Shown here piece after piece: positions 55,357 to 64,000 of a stretch of 64,000 nt of DNA (positions are counted from its first letter, which is position 1; each line of letters opens with the position of its first letter). The DNA comes from Chionoecetes opilio. Taxonomy: Eukaryota; Arthropoda; Malacostraca; Decapoda; Majidae. The notes beneath the pieces were generated by a model. That model had not been told where the DNA came from, did no database searches, and saw nothing but the letters and a program-made list of their open reading frames with translations. Where the stretch lies: the NCBI GenBank assembly GCA_016584305.1, contig JACEEZ010010991.1, positions 125,001 through 189,000 of the forward strand. Reading direction: 5' to 3'. The position numbers were made by a program, and so were the translations under genes.

Positions 55357-58300
55357 CTATCTTGTGTAGGGGTGACCCAGCTCGTGGTGCTGCTGCTGGT
55401 GGTGCTGCTGCTGCTGCTGCTGCTGTTGATGTGGGGGTAGTTGTTGTTGCAGCTGCTGTTGCTGCTGATGGAGTTGATGCTGTGCCTCCTGGATCTGGGA
55501 AGGAAAGACACAGTACACATAGATAGATATTTTATTGACCACAACATACAATTTATATAATCATAATAATCACGATATAGGGTCAAACAAATTACGTCAT
55601 CCATTATTGAGCCTGTTTAAGGTCAAATTGAATTCTAAGCAAGTAGTTCATACATTAATTTGACACATTTTTTTTTTTTTAAATCGACAATCAAGAATTT
55701 CTTCATTGCTAAATATAATGTAACGTCCCTTCCCCTCTCTCTTCATTACAACGGCCAATAGTCACCTGGTCCAAAGCCTCCCACCGGGCTCTGAGGTGTC
55801 TGTCATAAGCTCTGTCATGGTCCCGCCTCATCTCCATGTGGAAGACGTCGGCGATGTGGGCCACGAGGGGCGGCAGCGGGACCGGCGGGTTGTTTTGTCT
55901 GATGGGGTGAATGTGGTGATGGTGGAAGTGGTGGTGGTGTTGGTGCTGGAACTGATTGGCGTCGGGTCTGTCCACGATGGGTGCATTCCTCATCACCCCG
56001 GCGGCCAGGGCTGGAGGCAGCTGTCGGTGGGCGGGTGGAGCGGGGGGAGGGTGGTGGTGGGCAGGGGGTGGGGGCGGGGCAGGCAGGTGGAATGCAGCTG
56101 GATTGCGATGTGGAATGTGTGCCACGTGGTGTCTGTGGTAGGCCACCGCCGGGTGGGCGCGGACCTGCTGCTGGTGTGCTGGCGGGGCGCGCGGGTGCTG
56201 CGCCGGGTGACCACCACCTGCGCGGTGCTTGGTGACGTGCTGCGGCACCTGACGGAACACATCCACTTAGTCTTGGAAGGAAATATTAACCCCTTCACGG
56301 CCAGAAAGTAATTTCCATTGTAATTTGACCACCATAAGATGATTTTTAATGAATATAAGCAATGTTTTTATAGATATGACCTGTTTAGTATCCTTCTCCA
56401 CTAGCTAATTTGGTTTATTTAGTTACTTTTCATAATTTTATGGCTCGATAACATACATTTTTTTATAGCAAAGGAAAGATCTGGGCGTGAAGGGGTAAAA
56501 AATCAAGCTACTCTTTATCCACTACCACACAGAACTGCTAGTGAAAGTATTCCATCGTGTGTTTACCTGGCCTCTTTCTGCTATCATACAATCGACAACA
56601 CTTCCCTGTAAATGTAGGTGTCACTAAACATCCAGCCTGTGCCACCAAGGGATGAGGGGCCTAGGGTTTCCTGCTTTGGGGGTTTCTTAGCATCCCGGGA
56701 TTCTGGGACAAACCAGGATATTTCCCGGATCCTGGGATTTCTCGCATCAGGTGATAATGGTACTAACTAATGCTGTGCCACGTGTGAACCCCAGATACTT
56801 CATTAGTGTAGTATCTGTATATTCATTGAAAATTTGAAAGGCAATTGAATTGATAAAGTTTATGACACTGAAGGAATGTTCTGTTGATCAACTTGCACAC
56901 TGGTGCAAAAATAGCTGCATCATCTGACTAAATAAGCAAAATTTTGATTATCTAATCTCATTCCCTAAGCCATAAAAGAAACTCTGACATTTGGAATTAC
57001 ATTCAGTTATTTATTATAAAAGAATAAGAATCAAATATTTAATGGAATTTGGAAGCCACATTCTACTAAAACCTAAAGAAACACTTGAATGACCTGTGGA
57101 AAAAATAAATATAATGGCATAAAATCATTTGTGCACGGTGTGGTGCACACAAGACAGTCACGCACGGTGCACACAAGACAGTCACGCACGGTGCACACAA
57201 GACAGTCACGCACGGTGCACACAAGACAGTCACGCACGGTGCACACAAGACAGTCACGCACGGTGCACACAAGACAGTCACGCACGGTGCACACAAGACA
57301 GTCACGCACGGTGCACACAAGACAGTCACGCACGGTGCACACAAGACAGTCACGCACGGTGCACACAAGACAGTCACGCACGGTGCACACAAGACAGTCA
57401 CGCACACATCAACAGTTGTTCATGAAATGATTCTCCAGGAAGTAAAAACAGTCAATCTCCTTCTGTTAGCAACAAAAGAAATCCAATGTTATATAGAATG
57501 GTTGTGTTTCCTGGGGTTCCGTGCATAACGTATGAGGGGTGTGGTTGCTGGGGTTCTATACATAAGGGGCGTGGTTGCTGGGGTTCTATACATAAGGGGC
57601 GTGGTTGCTGGGGTTCTATACATAAGGGGCGTGGTTTCTGGGGTTCTATACATAAGGGGCGTGGTTGCTGGGGTTCTATACATGAGGGGTGTGGTTGCTG
57701 GGGTTCTATACATAAGGGGCGTGGTTGCTGGGGTTCTATACATAAGGGGCGTGGTTTCTGGGGTTCTATACATAAGGGGCGTGGTTGCTGGGGTTCTATA
57801 CATAAGGGGCGTGGTTGCTGGGGTTCTATACATAAGGGGCGTGGTTTCTGGGGTTCTATACATAAGGGGCGTGGTTGCTGGGGTTCTATACATAAGGGGC
57901 GTGGTTTCTGGGGTTCTATACATAAGGGGCGTGGTTGCTGGGGTTCTATACATAAGGGGCGTGGTTTCTGGGGTTCTATACATGAGGGGCGTGGTTGCTG
58001 GGGTTCTATACATAAGGGGTGTGGTTGCTGGGGTTCTATACATAAGGGGCGTGGTTGCTGGGGTTCTATACATAAGGGGCGTGGTTGCTGGGGTTCTATA
58101 CATAAGGGGCGTGGTTGCTGGGGTTCTATACATAAGGGGCGTGGTTGCTGGGGTTCTATACATAAGGGGCGTGGTTGCTGGGGTTCTATACATAAGGGGC
58201 GTGGTTTCTGGGGTTCTATACATAAGGGGCGTGGTTTCTGGGGTTCTATACATAAGGGGCGTGGTTGCTGGGGTTCTATACATAAGGGGCGTGGTTGCTG

Positions 58301-59795
58301 GGGTTCTATACATAAGGGGCGTGGTTTCTGGGGTTCTATACATAAGGGGCGTGGTTTCTGGGGTTCTATACATAAGGGGCGTGGTTGCTGGGGTTCTATA
58401 CATAAGGGGTGTGGTTTCTGGGGTTCTATACATAAGGGGCGTGGTTGCTGGGGTTCTATACATAAGGGGCGTGGTTTCTGGGGTTCTATACATGAGGGGC
58501 GTGGTTTCTGGGGTTCTATACATAAGGGGCGTGGTTGCTGGGGTTCTATACATAAGGGGCGTGGTTGCTGGGGTTTTATACATAAGGGGCGTGGTTTCTG
58601 GGGTTCTATACATGAGGGGCGTGGTTTCTGGGGTTCTATACATAAGGGGCGTGGTTGCTGGGGTTCTATACATAATGGGCGTGGTTTCTGGGGTTCTATA
58701 CATAAGGGGCGTGGTTTCTGGGGTTCTATACATGAGGGGCGTGGTTTCTGGGGTTCTATACATAAGGGGCGTGGTTTCTGGGGTTCTATACATAAGGGGT
58801 GTGGTTTCTGGGGTTCTATACATAAGGGGCGTGGTTTCTGGGGTTCTATACATAAGGGGCGTGGTTTCTGGGGTTCTATACATAAGGGGTGTGGTTTCTG
58901 GGGTTCTATACATAAGGGGCGTGGTTTCTGGGGTTCTATACATAAGGGGCGTGGTTTCTGGGGTTCTATACATAAGGGGCGTGGTTTCTGGGGTTCTATA
59001 CATAAGGGGCGTGGTTTCTGGGGTTCTATACATAAGGGGCGTGGTTTCTGGGGTTCTATACATAAGGGGCGTGGTTTCTGGGGTTCTATACATAAGGGGC
59101 GTGGTTTCTGGGGTTCTATACATAAGGGGCGTGGTTTCTGGGGTTCTATACATAAGGGGTGGTTTCTGGGGTTCTATACATAAGGGGCGTGGTTTCTGGG
59201 GTTCTATACATAGGGGCGTGGTTGCTGGGGTTCTATACATGAGGGGCGTGGTTTCTGGGGTTCTATACATGAGGGGTGTGGTTCTGGGGTTCTATACATA
59301 AGGGGTGTGGTTGCTGGGGTTCTATACATAAGGGGCGTGGTTTCTGGGGTTCTATACATAAGGGGCGTGGTTTCTGGGGTTCTATACATAAGGGGCGTGG
59401 TTGCTGGGGTTCTATACATAAGGGGCGTGGTTTCTGGGGTTCTATACATAAGGGGCGTGGTTGCTGGGGTTCTATACATAAGGGGCGTGGTTTCTGGGGT
59501 TGTATACATAAGGGGCGTGGTTTCTGGGGTTCTATACATAAGGGGCGTGGTTTCTGGGGTTCTATACATAAGGGGTGTGGTTTCTGGGGTTCTATACATA
59601 AGGGGTGTGGTTGCTGGGGTTCAATGCATAAGCTATCAGGGCCGTGGTTGCTGGGGTTGAGTGCTCACCTCGGGCAGGTCCTGGAGGGGGTTGTGCAGCA
59701 GGGTCACCGAGGGGTCCAGGTCTTGCTTGAGCTTGGCCGCCGCCGCTCCCACCTCCTCGGCGTGCAGGGCCTTAGAGTTGCTCCACAGCGGACAC
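55357..59795 (-). CDS. His/Pro/Gln-rich protein, C-terminal part; not recognised
   Basis: Three coding exons: 59669-59795, 55766-56248, 55357-55494, all GT-AG and in phase; earlier exons lie beyond the right edge. The first begins with a split codon and reads CPLWSNSKALHAEEVGAAAA, then KLKQDLDPSVTLLHNPLQDLPE. The second is a 161-residue low-complexity stretch rich in His and Pro (AHHHPPPAPPAH, HQHHHHFHHHHIH) ending in a charged segment RRDHDRAYDRHLRARWEALDQ. The last is a poly-Gln/His tail (QQQQLQQQLPPHQQ) ending HPYTR and stop. The conserved-looking AEEVGAAAAKL helix and RARWEALDQIQEAQ suggest a real gene. I do not recognise the family; a regulatory or RNA-binding protein is a guess. Intron A-B (3.4 kb) holds two minisatellites. 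Confidence 0.7.
56286..56498. mobile_element. piggyBac-type MITE, copy 10
   Basis: The left TTAACCCCTTCACGG end begins 38 bp from exon 56248; the right TTAA is lost. Confidence 0.82.
57133..57406. repeat. 24-bp minisatellite, about 11 copies
   Basis: Near-perfect head-to-tail copies of a unit containing GTGCACACAAGACAGTCACG. The unit length is a multiple of three, so long frames appear on both strands; none has a start context or neighbours that suggest a gene. Confidence 0.97.
57524..59650. repeat. 30-bp minisatellite, about 70 copies
   Basis: Unit starts GTGGTTGCTGGGGTTC and continues to ATACATAAGGGGC. Main variants: GTTGCTG versus GTTTCTG, GGGGC versus GGGGT, CATAAG versus CATGAG. G and T variants are mixed up to about 58680, then the T type is uniform to about 59200. 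The register slips by small deletions at about 59160, 59212 and 59281. The last units run to within 10 bp of the exon 59669 donor. Frames of more than 500 codons on both strands are artefacts of the 30-bp period. Confidence 0.98.
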
Positions 59796-60012
59796 CTAGC
59801 CACAAAAACCCCAATGCAAGGATGAATATTAGATTTAATTTTCTAGAGAAGTAACAATTAATTCCTGCAATGAAAAGTATGACTGTTGTAAGCCAGGTAT
59901 ATACAGAAATGCCTGTTATGAATATTACATCTCAGAACAAAGAAATGAGCTGGTGTTGAAGACAATCAATACAATATACATATAATACAATACACATAAA
60001 GGTCTCTCATAA

Positions 60013-60120
60013 AACATAAGAACATAAGAAAATAAGGAACATAAAAATAACAACAGGCCGCGAGACCTACACGTGGTAGTTCCTGTTACTGAACACTACC
60101 TACATCCACCTTTCATCCCC
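60013..60120 (-). mobile_element. LINE-C 3' fragment that seeds the satellite
   Basis: Low-coordinate tail ACATAAGAACATAAGAAAAT, then the 3' UTR with GACCTACACGTGGTAGTTCC, then the minus-strand codons for DGDERWM at about 60103-60123, where the tandem array begins. Confidence 0.9.
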
Positions 60121-63100
60121 ATCCTTCCACCTTTCATCCCCATCCCTCCACCTTTCATCCCCATCCAATACACCTTTCATCCCCATCCAATACACCTTTC
60201 ATCCCCATCCAATACACCTTTCATCCCCATACAATACACCTTTCTCCCCATCCAATACACCTTTCTCCCCATACAATACACCTTTCATCCCAATCCCCAT
60301 CCAATACACCTTTCATCCCCATCCAATACACCCTTTTCATCCCCATCCAATACACCTTTCATCCCATCCAATACACCTTTCTCCCCATACAATAACCTTT
60401 CATCCCCAATCCCCATCCAATACACCTTTCATCCCCATACAATACACCTTTCCTCCCCATCCAATACACCTTTCATCCCCATCCAATACACCTTTCATCC
60501 CCATAAAATTTACACCTTTCATCCCCATACAATACACCTTTCATCCCCATACAATACACCTTTCATCCCCAATCCCCACCCAATACACTTTCATCCCCAT
60601 ACAATACACCTTTCATCCCCATCCAATCACCCTTTCATCCCCATCCATACACCTTTCATCCCCATCCAATAAAACCTTTCATCCCCATCCAATACACCTT
60701 TCATCCCCATCCAATACACCTTTCATCCCCATCCAATACACCTTTCATCCCCATCCAATACACCTTTCATCCCCATCCAATACACCTTTCATCCCCATCC
60801 AATACACCTTTCACCCCCATACAATACACCTTTCATCCCCATAAAATACACCTTTCATCCCCATACAATACACCCTTTCATCCCCATCCAATACACCTTT
60901 CATCCCATACAATACACCTTTCATCCCCCCATACATACACCTTTCATCCCCATCCAATACACCTTTCATCCCCATCCAATACACCTTTCATCCCCATCCA
61001 ATACACCTTTCATCCCCATCCAATACACCTTTCATCCCCATCCAATACACCTTTCATCCCCATCCAATACACCTTTCATCCCCATCCAATACACCTTTCA
61101 TCCCCACCCAAATACACCTTTCATCCCATACAATACACCTTTCTCCCCAATCCCCATCCAATACACCTTTCATCCCCATCCAATACACCTTCACCCCCCA
61201 TCCAATACACCTTTCATCCCCATCCAATACACCTTTCATCCCCATACAATACACCTTTCATCCCATACAATACCCCTTTCATCCCCAATCCCCATCCAAT
61301 AACACCTTTCATCCCCTACAATACACCTTTCATCCCCATCCAATACACCTTTCATCCCCACCCAAATACACCTTTTTCATCCCCATACAATCCACCTTTC
61401 ATCCCATACAATACCCCTTTCATCCCCATACAATACACCTTTCATCCCCATACAATACACCTTTCATCCCCATACAATACACCTTTCATCCCCATACAAT
61501 ACACCTTTCATCCCCATACAATACACCTTTCATCCCCATACAATACACCTTTCATCCCCATACAATACCCCTTTTTCACCCCCATACAATACACCTTTCA
61601 CCCCCATACAATACCTTTCTCCCCATCCAATACACCTTTCATCCCCATCCAATACACCTTTCATCCCCATACAATACACCTTTCATCCCCATACAATACA
61701 CCTTCATCCATACAATACACCTTTTTCCACCCCCATAAAATACACCCTTTCATCCCATCCAATACACCTTTAAATCCCCATCCAATACACCTTTCACCCA
61801 CCCAAAACAATACACCTTTCATCCCCATACAATACACCTTTCATCCCCATCCAATACACCTTTCATCCCCATAAAATACACCTTTCATCCCATCCAATAC
61901 ACCTTTCATCCCCTACAATACACCTTTCATCCCCATACAATACACCTTTCATCCCAAAACAATACACCTTTCATCCCCATACAATACACTTTCATCCCCA
62001 TACAATACACCTTTCATCCCCATACAATACACCTTTTTCATCCCCATCCAATACCCCTTTCATCCCCTCCAATACCCTTTCATCCCCATACAATACACCT
62101 TCCCCATACAATACACCTTTCATCCCCAATCCCATCCAATACCCCTTTTCATCCCCATACAATACACCTTTCATCCCCATACAATAACCTTTCACCCCAA
62201 CAATACACCTTTCATCCCCAATCCCCACCCAAATACACCTTTCTCCCCATCCAATACACCTTTCATCCCCATACAATACACCTTTCATCCCCATACAATA
62301 CACCTTTCATCCCCAATCCCCATCCAATACACCTTTCATCCCCATCCAATACACCTTTCATCCCCATACAATACCCCTTTCATCCCCATCCAATACACCT
62401 TTCATCCCCATACAATACACCTTTCATCCCCATACAATACACCTTTCTCCCCATACAATACCCTTTCACCCCCATCCAATACACCTTTCATCCCCATCCA
62501 ATACACCTTTCATCCCATACAATACACCTTTCATCCCCACCCAAATACACCTTTCATCCCCATACAATACACCTTTCATCCCCATCCAATACACCTTTCA
62601 TCCCCATACAATACACCTTTCATCCCATACAATACACCTTTCATCCCCACCCCAATACCCCTTTTCATCCCCATACAATACCCCTTTCACCCCCATACAA
62701 TACACCTTTCATCCCCACCCCAATACACCTTTTCATCCCCATACAATACACCTTTCATCCCCATACAATACACTTTCATCCCCATACAATACACCTTTCA
62801 CCCCCTCCAATACACCTTTCATCCCCATACAATACACCTTTCACCCCCATAAATACACCTTTCATCCCCATACAATACACCTTCAACCCCATCCAATACA
62901 CCTTTCATCCCATACAATACAACCTTTCACCCATACAATACACCTTTCATCCCATACAATACACCTTTCATCCCCATACAATACACCTTTCATCCCCATA
63001 CAATCCACCTTTCATCCCCATCCAATACAACCTTTCATCCCCATACAATACACCTTTCATCCCCATACAATACACCTTCATCCCCACCCCAATACACCTT

Positions 63101-64000
63101 TCATCCCATACAAATACCCCTTTCATCCCAATCCCCATCCAAATTTACACCTTTCATCCCCATACAATACCCTTTCAATCCCCATACAATACACCTTTCA
63201 CCCCCAATCCCCATCCAATACACCTTTCATCCCCACCCCAATACACCTTTCATCCCCATAAAATACACCTTTCATCCCCAATCCCCATACAATACCCCTT
63301 TTTCATCCCCTACAATACACCTTTCATCCCAATCCCCATCCAATACACCTTTCATCCCCATACAATACACCTTTCATCCCCATACAATACACCTTTCATC
63401 CCCAATCCCATACAATACACCTTTCATCCCCATACAATACACCTTTCATCCCATACAATACACCTTTCATCCCCAATCCCCATCCAATACACCTTTCATC
63501 CCCATACAATACACCTTTCATCCCCAATCCCCATCCAATACACCTTTCCCCCCATACAATACACCTTTCATCCCCATAAAATACACCTTTCACCCCCAAT
63601 CCCCATACAATACACCTTTCATCCCCATCCAATACACCTTTCATCCCCATACAATACACCTTTCATCCCCAATCCCCATCCAATACACCTTTCATCCCCA
63701 TCCAATACAACCTTTATCCCCATCCAATACACCTTTCATCCCCCATCCAATACACCTTTCATCCCATACAATACCCCTTTTTCACCCCCAATCCCCATCC
63801 AATACACCTTTCATCCCCCATACAATACACCTTTCATCCCATCCAATACACCTTTCATCCCATCCAATACACCTTTCATCCCCATACAATACACCTTTCA
63901 TCCCCATAAAATACACCTTTCACCCCCAATCCCCATCCAATACACCTTTCATCCCCATCCAATACACCTTTCATCCCCATCCAATACACCTTTCATCCCC
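60103..64000. repeat. 22-bp satellite/minisatellite, at least 3.9 kb
   Basis: More than 170 copies of a 22-bp unit containing ACACCTTTCATCCCCATCC, with CCATAC versus CCATCC variants and irregular 28-34 bp units where AATCCCCATCC is added. It continues past the window end. The core ACCTTTCATCCCCATCC is the complement of the LINE-C codons GDER and flanking bases. Copies are many and imperfect, with single-base gains and losses, so long frames here are meaningless. Confidence 0.98.

Noticed and set aside
57089..57430. Frames of about 110 codons on both strands with 8-residue repeats
   Set aside because: Artefact of the 24-bp minisatellite, same logic.
57486..59301. Very long reading frames (565-593 codons) on both strands made of 10-residue repeats
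   Set aside because: They are produced by a 30-bp tandem repeat lacking stops in several frames. No splice context, no composition difference between strands, and they lie in the intron of the minus-strand gene.
60103..64000. Proline/phenylalanine-rich or GMKG-type frames in the right-edge array
   Set aside because: They arise from the 22-bp repeat and are broken by many single-base changes.

Overview
The window is animal nuclear DNA. Genes are split into many short exons with GT-AG introns, and most of the rest is transposable elements, miniature inverted-repeat elements, micro- and minisatellites. The proteins look arthropod, and the repeat style (dense short LINE fragments, long (CT)n, (GT)n and (TAA)n tracts) suggests a decapod crustacean, probably a crab. 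That taxonomic call is inference; no marker gene is present.

Six host genes can be read, five of them recognisable. From left to right: GRIPAP1/GRASP-1 (minus; nine N-terminal coding exons, C-terminus off the left edge, start at 10835); MRPL46 (minus, six coding exons, 16997 to 12737); MRPL3 (plus, seven coding exons, 17685 to 31675), head-to-head with MRPL46; GOT2, mitochondrial aspartate aminotransferase (minus, ten coding exons, 42198 to 33271), tail-to-tail with MRPL3; TRNAU1AP/SECp43 (minus, seven coding exons, 50894 to 45878); and the last three coding exons of an unrecognised His/Pro/Gln-rich protein (minus, 59795 to 55357). Splice phases were checked by hand and are consistent throughout. 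One GC-AG intron (GRIPAP1) and one doubtful acceptor (TRNAU1AP exon 6) are flagged. MRPL46, MRPL3 and GOT2 all encode mitochondrial proteins, and the first two probably share a compact bidirectional promoter.

Introns and intergenic DNA hold at least three non-LTR retrotransposon families. LINE-A is nearly complete, with endonuclease and reverse transcriptase (22175-25700). LINE-B has a reverse-transcriptase copy at about 42480-44270 plus five 3' fragments. LINE-C has a C-terminal copy at 27553-28378 plus more than ten 3' tails. DNA elements include a Tigger/pogo-like element inside one arm of a large palindrome, a pogo-like element inside a piggyBac-type MITE, about ten copies of that MITE, a 0.7 kb piggyBac-type element, two other MITE families, and two further inverted-repeat elements.

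The most striking signals are minisatellites that start at gene or transposon landmarks. About 63 copies of a 52-bp unit reproduce the 3' splice site of GRIPAP1 exon 3. About 70 copies of a 30-bp unit begin next to a 5' splice site of the His/Pro/Gln-rich gene. A satellite of more than 3.9 kb at the right edge (22-bp unit) grows directly out of the coding end of a LINE-C fragment. A second theme is that truncated LINE ends repeatedly lie within about 10-30 bp of splice sites.
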